Shown: positions 51,010 to 60,811, counted from the first letter of the stretch. The stretch: 64,000 bases of DNA from Austwickia sp. (GCA_016699675.1 CP064985.1:372001-436000); one strand, 5' to 3'. Notes: generated by a model from the sequence alone, not told the origin. Translations and numbers: made by a program.

Positions 51010-51978
51010 TCACGCGGTGAAGGCGATCTTGCCGAAGTTCTCGCCGGCGTGCATGAGCTCGAATCCGCGTCGTGCCTCCGCCAGCGGCAGGACCGTCTCG
51101 ATCTGCGGCTCGATCCCGCGGGTCTGCACGAACCGGGTCAGGCGCTCCAGTTCGTGCCGGTTGCCCATCGTGGAACCGACGACCCGCAGCTGACGGAAGA
51201 AGATCTTGGTCAGCTCCGTCTTGGGGGGGTTGTCGCCGCTGGTGGCGCCGGTGATCACGATGGTGCCGCCGGGACGGAGCACGTTGACGGAGTGCGACCA
51301 GGTGGCCGCGCCGACCGACTCAATCACCGCGTCGACCTTCTCGGGCAGCCGCTCGCCGGACTCGAAGACCGCCTCGGCGCCCAGCTCCAGCGCCGCGGCC
51401 CGCTTCGCCTCCGACCGCGTCGTCGCCCAGACCCGCAGGCCCGCCGCGACGCCGAGCTGGATCGTGGCCGTGGCGATGCCCCCGCCCGCGCCCTGCACGA
51501 GCACCAACGAACCGGGCGTGACATCGGCGTTGCTGAAGAGCATCCGGTACGCCGTGAGCCACGCCGTGGGCAGCGCAGCCGCGACCTCCCAGCTCATCCC
51601 GGCCGGCTTGTCGATGAGGTTGGCGTTCGGCACGAGGACCTTCTCGGAGAACGTCCCCTGGTGCACCTCGGAGAACAGCGACCGCTTCGGGTCGAGGGTC
51701 TCGTCGCCGCTCCAGCCCTCGCTCGCGATCACCGCGTGCATGATCACCTCGCGGCCGTCGGGCGTGACGCCGGAGCCGTCGCAGCCCAGGGTCATCGGCA
51801 GACGGTCCGCGGGCAGGCCCACCCCCTGCAGGGACCACAGGTCGTGGTGGTTGAGCGTGGCCGCTTTCAGGTCGACCACGGTCCATCCGGGGCGCTCCTG
51901 CGGCTCAGGCCGCTCCCCCACGACGAGCCCCGCGAGCGGATCGGTCTTCGACTGGCTTTCGCAGTAGACGGCGAGCAT
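51010..51978 (-). CDS. MDR-superfamily NAD(P)-dependent oxidoreductase
   Basis: A 322-residue zinc-less alcohol dehydrogenase/quinone oxidoreductase-like protein: N-terminal GroES-like part (LNHHDLWSLQGVGLPADRLP, LGCDGSGVTPDG), the Rossmann loop VLVQGAGGGIATATIQLG and VDAVIESVGAATW, RPGGTIVITGATSG. The catalytic zinc Cys/His set is incomplete. MLAVYCESQ is preferred as start; an in-frame Met lies 8 codons upstream. It may be co-transcribed with the broken LLM gene downstream. Confidence 0.85.
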   Translation of the reverse strand: MLAVYCESQSKTDPLAGLVVGERPEPQERPGWTVVDLKAATLNHHDLWSLQGVGLPADRLPMTLGCDGSGVTPDGREVIMHAVIASEGWSGDETLDPKRSLFSEVHQGTFSEKVLVPNANLIDKPAGMSWEVAAALPTAWLTAYRMLFSNADVTPGSLVLVQGAGGGIATATIQLGVAAGLRVWATTRSEAKRAAALELGAEAVFESGERLPEKVDAVIESVGAATWSHSVNVLRPGGTIVITGATSGDNPPKTELTKIFFRQLRVVGSTMGNRHELERLTRFVQTRGIEPQIETVLPLAEARRGFELMHAGENFGKIAFTA

Positions 51979-52151
51979 GGTCGTCAGCCTACGCAGCGAC
52001 AACCCGCGGCGGCGGCGTGGGGCGCTCGCCTTGCCGAAGGGCTCGAGTGGCCGGGACCGTCCGGGACCCGCCCGACTGGGCGCGCCCGCCGAGGGCCTCG
52101 CGCGAGCCCAGCTAGGCTGGGGTGCGCAATCGAAGGCCTAGGGAGGGATTC

Positions 52152-54092
52152 GTGTCGACGCAGTCGCCCACGGCTCGCGCGCGCGTCCGCCGCTGGCTGT
52201 GGGCCGCGATCGATGTGCTCGTCTGGGTGGTCGCCGTCGTCGCGGCCGTGTGGCTGCGCCACGACTTCTCGTTCCCGGTCGGCGTCAAGCGCTACATGGT
52301 GCTGTTCGGTGTGTTCTGCGGGTTGCTGCAGGTGGTCTCGGGCACGCTCCTCGGGCCGTACCGGGTCAGCCACGCCCGCGGCAGCTTCGAGGAGACCTTC
52401 GACCTCATGCGGTCGTTCCTCGCCACGACGGCGGTGGCGGCGGCGATCCAGCTCGTGGGCTGGCCCCCTGCGCCGTACCCCCGTTCCGCCGCCGTCATCG
52501 GCGGCGGCTGGGCGCTGCTGGGAGCGTTCGGCCTGCGGATCCTGTTCCGGTCCTTCCGCACCCACGAGATCCGCGGCCGCAATGACGTGGCCGAACGCGC
52601 GATCGTGTACGGCGCGGGCGACACCGGCCGCCGACTCATCAAGAGCGCCCTGCGCGAGCAGGACGCCGGCATCCTGCCCGTGGCCATCCTCGACGACACC
52701 AAGGAACGCGCTCGCCTGAAGATCGAGGGCATCGGCGTGCGCGGCGGCAAGGCCGACGTGGCCCCGGTCGCCGCGGCGGTCGGAGCGACGATGCTCATCG
52801 TCGCCGCCCCCCACGCCACCTCGGCCGACCTGCGCGAGCTCTCGGAGGGGGCCAACCAGGCCGGACTGACGGTCAAGATCCTGCCCAGCCTGTCGGACGT
52901 GCTCGACGAGTCGGCCGGCAGCGGAGGCGGTACGTCGGGTGGGGTGCGCGACCTGCGCGATCTCGACCTGACGGACCTGCTCAGCCGCCCGCCGGTGCAC
53001 CTCGACACAACGGTCATCGCGGCGCAGATCCAGGGCCGCCGGGTGCTCGTGACCGGGGCCGGGGGGTCCATCGGGTCGGAGCTGTGCCGCCAGCTCGCCA
53101 AGTTCGCGCCGGCGCGCATCTACCTGCTCGACCGAGACGAGTCGGGCCTGCAGTCGACGCAGATGAGCCTCACCGGCCAGGGGCTGCTCGCCAGCGACGA
53201 CGTACTGCTCGCGGACATCCGCGACCCGGAGGGTCTGCGCCTGGTCTTCGAACAGGCCCGCCCGCAGGTGGTCTTCCACGCGGCGGCGCTCAAGCACCTG
53301 CCGCTGTTGGAGAGCTTCCCGCTGGAGGCCTGGAAGACCAACGTGCAGGGCACGCTCAACGTGCTGGAGGCCGCGGCCGCCGTGGGCGTGGAGGCCTTCG
53401 TCAACGTCTCCACCGACAAGGCGGCCGACCCGACGTCGACGCTCGGCTACAGCAAGCGGTGCACCGAGCGGCTGACGGCCCACTTCGCCGACACGCAACC
53501 CGGCCGCTACGTCTCCGTGCGGTTCGGCAATGTGCTGGGCTCGCGCGGGTCGATGCTGCACGCCTTCACCGCCCAGATCGCGGCCGGTGGGCCGGTCACG
53601 GTGACCCACCCGGAGGTGCAGCGCTACTTCATGCTGATCCCCGAGGCCTGCCAGCTCGTGCTGCAGGCGGGCGCCATCGGCCACGACGGCGAGGTGATGG
53701 TGCTGGAGATGGGCGAGCAGGTCAAGATCCTCGAGGTGGCCCGCAACCTCATCCGCGCGTCCGGCAAGAAGGACGTCAAGATCGTCTTCACCGGCCTGCG
53801 CCCGGGCGAGAAGCTGGGCGAGGACCTGTTCTCCGACGCCGACCCCCGCCGCGAGACCGCGCACCCCCTCATCGACGCCGTCGACGTGCCCGGCCTGTCC
53901 CCGGCGCTCGTGCACCGGACCGGCCTGCACGACGCGGTCTCGGCCTACGCGTGGATGCGCGGCGCCGCGCTGGGCACGGAACCGGACACGGTGACGCCGG
54001 CCAACGCCGTGTCCCCGGTCGCCGCGAGCGGCAGTCCGCTGGAGGGCGGCGAGGACGCCGTCGACCCGACCCGAGTCCGGGAGGACCGATGA
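52152..54092 (+). CDS. Membrane-bound nucleotide-sugar 4,6-dehydratase (CapD/PglF-like)
   Basis: The 646-residue protein has about four N-terminal membrane helices (10-140), a nucleotide-binding domain (RAIVYGAGDTGRRLI) and an SDR domain from about residue 295 (RVLVTGAGGSIGSELCRQL, HAAALKHLPLLE, NVSTDKAADPTSTLGYSKR, RFGNVLGSRGSMLHAF). Family members convert UDP-GlcNAc to the 4-keto-6-deoxy sugar. The usual SDR Tyr is replaced (LGYSK), as in the dehydratase branch. C-terminal 50 residues are Ala/Ser-rich. GTG start after GGGAGG; first gene of the surface-sugar operon with ATGA overlap to the next. Confidence 0.88.
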   Translation: MSTQSPTARARVRRWLWAAIDVLVWVVAVVAAVWLRHDFSFPVGVKRYMVLFGVFCGLLQVVSGTLLGPYRVSHARGSFEETFDLMRSFLATTAVAAAIQLVGWPPAPYPRSAAVIGGGWALLGAFGLRILFRSFRTHEIRGRNDVAERAIVYGAGDTGRRLIKSALREQDAGILPVAILDDTKERARLKIEGIGVRGGKADVAPVAAAVGATMLIVAAPHATSADLRELSEGANQAGLTVKILPSLSDVLDESAGSGGGTSGGVRDLRDLDLTDLLSRPPVHLDTTVIAAQIQGRRVLVTGAGGSIGSELCRQLAKFAPARIYLLDRDESGLQSTQMSLTGQGLLASDDVLLADIRDPEGLRLVFEQARPQVVFHAAALKHLPLLESFPLEAWKTNVQGTLNVLEAAAAVGVEAFVNVSTDKAADPTSTLGYSKRCTERLTAHFADTQPGRYVSVRFGNVLGSRGSMLHAFTAQIAAGGPVTVTHPEVQRYFMLIPEACQLVLQAGAIGHDGEVMVLEMGEQVKILEVARNLIRASGKKDVKIVFTGLRPGEKLGEDLFSDADPRRETAHPLIDAVDVPGLSPALVHRTGLHDAVSAYAWMRGAALGTEPDTVTPANAVSPVAASGSPLEGGEDAVDPTRVREDR

Positions 54093-55111
54093 CCACCCTG
54101 TCCGGCGCGACCGTTGCCATCACCGGGGGGACGGGCTCGTTCGGCGCCACGATGGCCCGGCACCTGCTCGCCGACGGCGTCGGCGCGGTGCACGTCTTCT
54201 CCCGGGACGAGGCGAAGCAGCACGACATGCGGTTGCGGTTCGGCGACCCGCGGCTGCGGTTCTTCCTCGGCGACGTCCGGGACGCCGAGTCGGTGGCGAA
54301 GGCGTTCGTGGGGGCCGACTACGTCTTCCACGCGGCGGCCCTCAAGCAGGTGCCGAGCTGCGAGTTCTTCCCGCAGCAGGCGGTCAAGACCAACGTCCTC
54401 GGCAGCCACCACGTCATCGAGGCCGCCGCAGCAGCGGGCGTTCGCTCGGTGGTCTGCCTATCCACGGACAAGGCCGTCTACCCGGTCAACGCCATGGGCA
54501 TGACCAAGGCCCTCATGGAGAAGACCGCCCAGGCCTTCGCGCGGCAGCAGCCCAACAGCGCAACCACGATCAGCGTGACCCGCTACGGCAACGTCATGTA
54601 TTCCCGCGGCTCCGTCATCCCCCTCTTCGTGCAGCAGGTCATGTCGGGCAAGCCGCTGACGATCACCGAGCCGAGCATGACCCGCTTCCTCATGAGCCTG
54701 GAGGAGTCGGTGGACCTGGTGCGCTACGCCTTCGAGCACGCGCAGCCGGGCGACCTGTTCGTGCGCAAGGCGCCGGCCTCCACCGTGGAGATGTTGGCCC
54801 GGGCCGTGGCCGACCTGCTCGGCCACCCGGACCACCCGATCCGCGTCATCGGGTCCCGGCACGGGGAGAAGCTGCACGAGACGCTGCTGTCCCGCGAGGA
54901 GATGGTCAAGGCGGACGACCACGGCGATTACTACCGCGTTCCGGTGGACGCGCGGTCGATGCAGTACGAGCAGTACTTCGAGGAGGGCACCGAGGCCGTG
55001 GCCCAGCTGACCGACTACACCAGCGAGAACACCGAGCGGCTCGATGTGGCGGGCACCAAGGCCATGCTCATGACGCTGCCGGAGATGCAGCAGATCGTGG
55101 CGGGCCTGTGA
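54089..55111 (+). CDS. capE: UDP-GlcNAc 4,6-dehydratase/5-epimerase (CapE/FnlA type)
   Basis: A soluble 340-residue SDR: VAITGGTGSFGATMARHLL, FHAAALKQVPSCEFFP, CLSTDKAVYPVNAMGMTKAL and TRYGNVMYSRGSVIPLFVQQ. Met replaces the SDR Tyr before the Lys, as in CapE. It makes the 4-keto-6-deoxy-L-talose intermediate, first committed step to UDP-L-FucNAc. The next two genes encode the following enzymes in pathway order. The C-terminal SENTERLDVAGTKAMLMTLP is conserved in the family. Confidence 0.9.
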   Translation: MTTLSGATVAITGGTGSFGATMARHLLADGVGAVHVFSRDEAKQHDMRLRFGDPRLRFFLGDVRDAESVAKAFVGADYVFHAAALKQVPSCEFFPQQAVKTNVLGSHHVIEAAAAAGVRSVVCLSTDKAVYPVNAMGMTKALMEKTAQAFARQQPNSATTISVTRYGNVMYSRGSVIPLFVQQVMSGKPLTITEPSMTRFLMSLEESVDLVRYAFEHAQPGDLFVRKAPASTVEMLARAVADLLGHPDHPIRVIGSRHGEKLHETLLSREEMVKADDHGDYYRVPVDARSMQYEQYFEEGTEAVAQLTDYTSENTERLDVAGTKAMLMTLPEMQQIVAGL

Positions 55112-56274
55112 TGCGGCTGGTGGTGACGGGGGCGGCGGGGTTCCTCGGCTGGCACACGCGGGCAAGGGTCGCCGCCCTCGACGGCGTCGAGGCGATCCCC
55201 ATCGACCGTACGGCGTTCGCCGGCCAGGCCGTGGAGGAGGCGCTGCGCGAGCTCGGTCCCGGCGACGCGGTGCTGCACCTCGCGGGGATCAACCGCGCCT
55301 CGAGCGACGACCAGAGCGAGGTGCGGGACGGCAACATCGCCCTGGCCGACCGGCTCATCGCGGCGTACGAGGCCACCGGCTGCCGCGCCCGTCTCGTCGT
55401 CGCCGGGTCCCTCCAGGCCGACATGACCGGGGCGGCCGAGTCGCCGTACGGCGTCGGCAAGCGGCTGGCCGCCGAGAAGCTCGCGGCGTACGCCGAGCGG
55501 GCGGGCGTGCTGTGCGCCGAGGTGCGGCTGCCGAATCTGTATGGGGAGCACGGGCGCCCGGCGTACAACTCGTTCGTCGCGACGTTCGCGCACCGCATCG
55601 CCGCGGGCGAGGAACCGCAGGTGAGTGGCGACCGCGAGATCCCGCTGCTGCACGTGCAGGACGCCGTCGCCGACCTGCTCGCGGCCGCGGCCGAGCCCGA
55701 CCCGCCGCCGCTGATCCGGCCGACGGCGGTGACCCCGCTGCGCATCTCGTGGGTGGCCGAGCGGCTGGCGGCGTTCCACGAGGTCTATCGCCACGGCCAG
55801 ATCCCCGCGCTGCACGACGCGGTCGACGTCCGGCTGTTCAACGTCCTGCGGGCGGCGATGTGGGACCAGGGCGCCCGCTCGTTCGCGCTGACCCCGCAGG
55901 CCGACCACCGCGGCGCGTTCGTTGAGGTGCTGCGGCAACACGGGGGGCAGGGGCAGAGCTCGTTCTCCACCACGGTCCCCGGCGTGACCCGCGGCGACCA
56001 CGTGCACTTCCGCAAGATCGAACGGTTCGTGGTGGTGCGCGGCACCGGCCTGATCCGGCTCCGCAAGCTCGCCGGGGATCCCGCGGAGATCATCGAGATC
56101 CCGGTCCACGGCGAGACACCCACCGCCGTCGACATGCCCACGCTGTGGACCCACGCCATCACCAACGTGGGCACCGACGAGATGCTCACGCTGTTCTGGA
56201 TCAACGAGCTCTACGACCCCGCCGACGCCGACACCCATCCCGAAAAGGTTCTGCAGGAAGGCAGCCCGTCGTGA
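55111..56274 (+). CDS. capF: Bifunctional epimerase/reductase with cupin domain (CapF/FnlB)
   Basis: A 387-residue protein: N-terminal SDR (VVTGAAGFLGWHTR, NRASSDDQSEVRDGNI, ESPYGVGKRLAAEKL) and C-terminal cupin (about 255-380) with FSTTVPGVTRGDHVHFRKI and TLWTHAITNVGTDEMLTLFW, the fusion that marks CapF. It epimerises and reduces the CapE product to UDP-L-6-deoxytalose-type sugar. The ATG shares one base with the capE stop; a GTG one codon earlier is possible. Confidence 0.92.
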   Translation: MRLVVTGAAGFLGWHTRARVAALDGVEAIPIDRTAFAGQAVEEALRELGPGDAVLHLAGINRASSDDQSEVRDGNIALADRLIAAYEATGCRARLVVAGSLQADMTGAAESPYGVGKRLAAEKLAAYAERAGVLCAEVRLPNLYGEHGRPAYNSFVATFAHRIAAGEEPQVSGDREIPLLHVQDAVADLLAAAAEPDPPPLIRPTAVTPLRISWVAERLAAFHEVYRHGQIPALHDAVDVRLFNVLRAAMWDQGARSFALTPQADHRGAFVEVLRQHGGQGQSSFSTTVPGVTRGDHVHFRKIERFVVVRGTGLIRLRKLAGDPAEIIEIPVHGETPTAVDMPTLWTHAITNVGTDEMLTLFWINELYDPADADTHPEKVLQEGSPS

Positions 56275-57425
56275 GCACCGCCCAGACGAAGGTGATGACC
56301 GTCGTCGGGACCCGGCCGGAGATCATCCGGCTGTCCCGGGTGATGGCCCGCCTCGATGCGACCGTGGACCACGTGCTCGTGCACACCGGGCAGAACTACG
56401 ACTACGAACTCAACGGGATCTTCTTCGAGGAGCTGGGGATCCGGAAGCCGGACCGGTTCCTCGAGGTCGACACGGGCTCCCTCGGCGCGGTGCTGGGCGG
56501 CGTGCTCGCCAAGACCGAGGAGGCCATCCTCGCGGAGCGACCGGACGCGCTGCTGGTCCTGGGTGACACCAACTCCTGCATCGCCGCGCTGATGGCCCGC
56601 CGGATGAAGGTGCCGGTCTATCACATGGAGGCCGGCAACCGCTGCTTCGACCTCAACGTCCCGGAGGAGACGAACCGCCGGATGGTGGATCACGTCTCCG
56701 ACTACAACCTCGTCTACACGGAGCACGCCCGGCGCAACCTGCTCGCCGAGGGCATGCACCCGCGCCGGGTGCTGCTGACCGGATCGCCGATGAAGGAGGT
56801 CTTGCGGCATCACGCGGGCCAGTTCGCGGCGTCGACCGTGCTCGCCGACCTGGGGCTGCGGCGGCGCGAGTTCCTGCTGGTCAGCGCCCACCGCGAGGAG
56901 AACGTCGACTCCCCCGCCCGGTTGTCGGCCCTGCTGGACTGCCTGGAGGCGGCCCAGTCCGCGTACGACGTACCGATGCTCGTCTCCACCCACCCGCGCA
57001 CCCGCAAGCGGCTGGACGCGCTCCTGGCCGACACGGGGCGCACCCTGGCCGACGGCATCACCTGGCACAAGCCGCTGGGGTTCATCGATTACGTGCGCTT
57101 GCAACAGGAAGCACTCGCCGTGCTCTCCGACTCCGGCACGATCAGCGAGGAGTCCTCGATCCTGGCGTTCCCGGCCGTCACGCTGCGCGACTCCATCGAG
57201 CGGCCGGAGGCGCTGGACACCGGCGCCATCGTGATGACCGGCCTCGACCCCGGCAACGTGGTGGAGGGCGTGCGCACCGTCCTGGCCGGCCGCGACGAGC
57301 ACGGCGACGTGCACCCGGTGGTGCCGGCGGACTACGCCATCGACAACTGCTCGGAGCGGGCGGTGAAGTTCCTCCTGTCCACGCATCGCCGCCACGAACA
57401 GTGGTCCGGGATCCGACCGTCGTGA
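56271..57425 (+). CDS. capG: UDP-N-acetylglucosamine 2-epimerase homologue (CapG/FnlC)
   Basis: A 384-residue non-hydrolysing epimerase of the WecB family: VVGTRPEIIRLSRVMA, HTGQNYDYELNGIFFEEL, LGDTNSCIAAL, HMEAGNRCFDLNVPEE, SAHREENVD and LSDSGTISEESSIL. In this context it converts the CapF product to UDP-N-acetyl-L-fucosamine. GTG start overlaps the capF stop by 4 bp. Together capE-F-G give the full FucNAc donor pathway. Confidence 0.92.
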   Translation: MSTAQTKVMTVVGTRPEIIRLSRVMARLDATVDHVLVHTGQNYDYELNGIFFEELGIRKPDRFLEVDTGSLGAVLGGVLAKTEEAILAERPDALLVLGDTNSCIAALMARRMKVPVYHMEAGNRCFDLNVPEETNRRMVDHVSDYNLVYTEHARRNLLAEGMHPRRVLLTGSPMKEVLRHHAGQFAASTVLADLGLRRREFLLVSAHREENVDSPARLSALLDCLEAAQSAYDVPMLVSTHPRTRKRLDALLADTGRTLADGITWHKPLGFIDYVRLQQEALAVLSDSGTISEESSILAFPAVTLRDSIERPEALDTGAIVMTGLDPGNVVEGVRTVLAGRDEHGDVHPVVPADYAIDNCSERAVKFLLSTHRRHEQWSGIRPS

Positions 57426-58927
57426 GCTCGGCGACGCCCCCGCGGCGGCGTCGGGTTGCGCGGACCGCAACCGAGACCGCACCCAAGACCGCCGCCGAGA
57501 AAGCCGTCGAGCGCGCCGCGCCCTGGGCCATGGTGGTGATCGGCCTGTTGCTGGCCTGGCAGTCCCAAATCTCCCTGCGGCTCAGCGGACCGGCGCGGCT
57601 CGCGGTGCTGGCGCTGGGCGTGCTGGCCGTGCTCGTCGCCGTCGCCCGCCTCTGGCGGCTGCGCTGGTGGCGCTCCCCCGTGGTGCTGACCTGGTGGGCG
57701 TGGTGGGCCGCCCTGGCCGTCGCGGCGACACTGACCTGGCGGTCGCTGCCGATCGGTGAGACGCCCGTCCTCGGGGAGGTGCGCGCGGTGGTCTCCGCCC
57801 GGGAGGAGATCGCGCAGCTCGGGCTGGGCGCGGCCGCCGCCTCGGCCCTGCTGGTGCTGTCCCGCGGGGAGCGTCGGGGGGTGCGCGGGTTTCGGTGGCT
57901 CTGGCTCGCGATCCTGGTCACGACGGCGCCGGTCGCCCTTTGGGAGATCCGCACCGACCAGCACATCGTCCTGAGCCGGTGGGGCGAGGGGGTCTGGAAC
58001 TTCACCCCGCACGTGCCCGCCGCCACGTTCACCAACCCGAACAACTACGCGTGCGTGCTGGTCGCCGTCGTCGGTGCGCTGCTCGGCTGGTCCCTCGCCG
58101 GGATGTGGGGGCGGGCGTCGCGCTGGGGGGCGGCGCTGCTGCTGGCCGCCGCGGTCTTCGCCACCTGGCTGGTCTGGGCCACGCTGTCGCGCGGTGCGTT
58201 CGCCGCGATCGCCGTCCAGCTCGTCGTCGCCGCCGTGGGGCTCGCCGCCGCGCTGGGCCTCGGCGCCCGGTTGCGCGCCTCGCGAGCGGGCCGGCTCGGC
58301 GCCACCGTCGTCGGCGCCTTGCTGGCGGTGGGGTTGCTGGCCAGCTTCGTCGTACCGGCCCTGGCCGCCCGCAATCCGCTGCTCCGAGCACCGAAGGCCG
58401 GCGAGGAGGCCTCGGATGCCCAACGGATCGAGCTGATCCGCGCCGGGCTGCGCTACTGGCGGGAGAGCCCGTGGCTGGGCACCGGGCCGGGGACGTACGA
58501 GTACCACCTCGCCACCGGGCGGCCCGTCGGCGTCCCCGATCCGACCATCAACGCGCACAACGCGTTCGTGGAGATCCTGAGCCAGTACGGGCTGCTCGGG
58601 ACCGTTCCCCTCGCGCTGTTGGTGGGGGTGCTGGGCTGGTACGCCGTGCGCCCGGCGCGACGCGAACGGGCGCTCGCGACATGCGGGATCTCGGCGCGGG
58701 TCGAGATCGGCGCGCTGCTGGTCGCGTTCGCCGTGACGGGGGTCGTCGTCAGCTCCGCGCTGGCCATGCCCCTGTGGTGCGTGATGCTCGCGCACGCCAC
58801 CGCGGTGGCCTGGTCATGCGACCCCGGAGAACGGGGCGCCGGGTCAGCCGAATGCGCCGGGTCAGCCGGTGAAGTGGAACCGGCCCACGATGGCGTCCAG
58901 CTCGCCCGCGACCCCGGAGAGCCGTGA
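57422..58927 (+). CDS. O-antigen ligase/polymerase-like membrane protein (Wzy)
   Basis: The 501-residue protein has about 10-11 membrane helices and the Wzy_C-type loop RIELIRAGLRYWRESPWLG, GTGPGTYEY, then INAHNAFVEILSQYGLLGTV, the most conserved piece of the ligase/polymerase family. It probably joins repeat units that contain FucNAc. GTG start overlaps the capG stop. Its last 22 codons overlap the 3' end of the convergent chemoreceptor gene, and the tail (GERGAGSAECAGSAGEVEP) looks non-conserved. Confidence 0.8.
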   Translation: MSSATPPRRRRVARTATETAPKTAAEKAVERAAPWAMVVIGLLLAWQSQISLRLSGPARLAVLALGVLAVLVAVARLWRLRWWRSPVVLTWWAWWAALAVAATLTWRSLPIGETPVLGEVRAVVSAREEIAQLGLGAAAASALLVLSRGERRGVRGFRWLWLAILVTTAPVALWEIRTDQHIVLSRWGEGVWNFTPHVPAATFTNPNNYACVLVAVVGALLGWSLAGMWGRASRWGAALLLAAAVFATWLVWATLSRGAFAAIAVQLVVAAVGLAAALGLGARLRASRAGRLGATVVGALLAVGLLASFVVPALAARNPLLRAPKAGEEASDAQRIELIRAGLRYWRESPWLGTGPGTYEYHLATGRPVGVPDPTINAHNAFVEILSQYGLLGTVPLALLVGVLGWYAVRPARRERALATCGISARVEIGALLVAFAVTGVVVSSALAMPLWCVMLAHATAVAWSCDPGERGAGSAECAGSAGEVEPAHDGVQLARDPGEP

Positions 58928-60811
58928 GGCGGTCTTGCTGTTGGACCCCGCGGCCTGCTGGGCCCCCGTGGCGTCCCCGGCGACCCGGTCCACGATGTCG
59001 GCGATGGAGGTGCTCTGCGCGGCCGCGCTGCGCACATGCTGCTCGATCTCGCGCGTCGTCGCGTCCTGTTCCTCGACGGCCGCCGAGATGGTCGCCTGCA
59101 CCTCGCTCATCTGCCCGATCACGGTGGTGATCTCCCCGATCGTCTGCGCCGCAGCGCGCGAATCCGACCGGAGTTGATCGATCTGGCGGGCGATGTCCTC
59201 GGTCGCCTCGCTGGTCTCCCGGGCCAGGTCCTTGACCTCGCTCGCCACGACCGCGAAGCCCTTGCCGGCCTCCCCCGCCCGCGCCGCCTCGATCGTCGCG
59301 TTGAGCGCCAGCAGGTTGGTCTGCTCGGCGATGGCCGCGACCGCCTTGAGCACGTCGCCGATCCGCTCGCTGGACACGCCCAGCTCGGCGACCGTCTCGC
59401 GGGCGTGGCTAGCCACCTCGACGGCGTTCGCCGCGATGCCCTGGGCGTGCGCGGCGGACCGGGCGATCTCTGCGATGGACGCGGCCATCTCCTCGCTGGC
59501 CGTGGCCACGGAACCCACCGCGTCGGAGACCTGCCGCGCCGAGGAGGCGGTCTGGACCGCGCGGCCGGCGGAGTCCGTGGCCGCGCTGCAGATGGCTTCG
59601 GACGCCGCGGTGAGGGCACCGGCCCCGCTGTTCACCTCGGCGGCGCGCGAGCGCACATCGCCCAGCGAGGCCTCCAGCGCATCGAGGGCGCCGTTGACGG
59701 CCAGGCCCATGCGCCCGATCTCGTCCTGGCTGGTGACGGTGATGCGGTCGGTGAGGTGTCCCTCGCCCAGCCGCTCCAGAACCGCGCGCACGTTGGCCAA
59801 CGAGCAACACAGCCGCTTCATCTGCCAGGCGGCGAGCCCCACCGTCAGCGCGATCGCGGCGACGAGGCCGCTCACCAGGAGGGCCAGGTTGCGCGTGGCC
59901 GTCGCCGCGAGGTCGCTCGCCCGCGAGCCGATCGCGTCGAGGCTCTTCACCTCGATGGCCCGCATCTCGTCGATCCGGGCGGTCGCCGCAGCGAACCAGT
60001 CCTCCGCGGTGGTCGTGAAGCCCGTGATCCGGGAGAAGTTGTCGGTCTCCATCTTCGCGACCCGCTGGGCGGCTTCGGTGTCCAGCAGCGCCTTCGCCGC
60101 GCCCTCGGCGGCCGCGCCGCCACTGGCGGCGTAGCTGGTCAGGAATGCCTCCCGGGCGGCCGAGAGGCCGTTGATCTTGGCCTGTTGCCCGGGCGCGTAA
60201 CTCCCGGCGGCCAGGACCCCGGAGAGCTGGGCCCGCTCCTGACCCATCCGCTCCTTGGCCTGCGCGAAGGACTGGATGGCGGAGATCTGCGCGGCGAGGT
60301 GCGCCTCGCCGGCGGATTCGGCCATGGGCGACAGGGACCACAGGAGCCCCCCGATCCCGGTGGTGTAGTAGCCCACGGCCTCCGGCCCGGTGAGATTCAA
60401 GGCGTCGGCCTTGCTGCGGGTGGTGTCCAGGCCGTCGAAGGCGCCGAGCGCGCTCGTCGAGGCCGCGAGCACGGTGCCGTCGATGCCGGGGCCGCCCGCG
60501 AGGTAGTTCTTCAGCGCGACCTTGGCCTCGGTGGTGGACTGGCGCAGCCCGGGAAGCTTGTCCGTCATCTTGCGACCCTTGGCGGCGATGAACGTGTTCG
60601 TCGCGCCCCGCTCGGCCTGCAGCGAGTGGACCAGGCTGGTGGTCAGGGTCGACAACCGAGCCAGCCCGACCAGCGTCTGTGCCCGGGACCGAGCCGAGCT
60701 GGCATCCGCGATCTGCGACGCGGAGAGCGGGATGAGCATCACCAGGGGCACGGCGATCAGCCCGGCGAGCTTGGCTCGCACGGATAGGGCGGACGGGCGC
60801 AGCGCAACCAC
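58862..60811 (-). CDS. Methyl-accepting chemotaxis protein with nitrate-sensor-like domain
   Basis: A 649-residue receptor: TM1 (about 16-35), extracellular all-helical NIT-type sensor (about 40-300, SLQAERGATNTFIAAKG and LSRPM-like pattern), TM2 (about 305-325), HAMP (about 330-380) and a cytoplasmic hairpin with the invariant tip IAEQTNLLALNATIEAARAGEAGKGFAVVASEV. No pentapeptide tether for CheR/B. I prefer the GTG at 60811, preceded by AGAGGAG; ATG codons 75 bp upstream have a weaker site. No other chemotaxis genes are in the window. Confidence 0.88.
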   Translation of the reverse strand: MVALRPSALSVRAKLAGLIAVPLVMLIPLSASQIADASSARSRAQTLVGLARLSTLTTSLVHSLQAERGATNTFIAAKGRKMTDKLPGLRQSTTEAKVALKNYLAGGPGIDGTVLAASTSALGAFDGLDTTRSKADALNLTGPEAVGYYTTGIGGLLWSLSPMAESAGEAHLAAQISAIQSFAQAKERMGQERAQLSGVLAAGSYAPGQQAKINGLSAAREAFLTSYAASGGAAAEGAAKALLDTEAAQRVAKMETDNFSRITGFTTTAEDWFAAATARIDEMRAIEVKSLDAIGSRASDLAATATRNLALLVSGLVAAIALTVGLAAWQMKRLCCSLANVRAVLERLGEGHLTDRITVTSQDEIGRMGLAVNGALDALEASLGDVRSRAAEVNSGAGALTAASEAICSAATDSAGRAVQTASSARQVSDAVGSVATASEEMAASIAEIARSAAHAQGIAANAVEVASHARETVAELGVSSERIGDVLKAVAAIAEQTNLLALNATIEAARAGEAGKGFAVVASEVKDLARETSEATEDIARQIDQLRSDSRAAAQTIGEITTVIGQMSEVQATISAAVEEQDATTREIEQHVRSAAAQSTSIADIVDRVAGDATGAQQAAGSNSKTASRLSGVAGELDAIVGRFHFTG

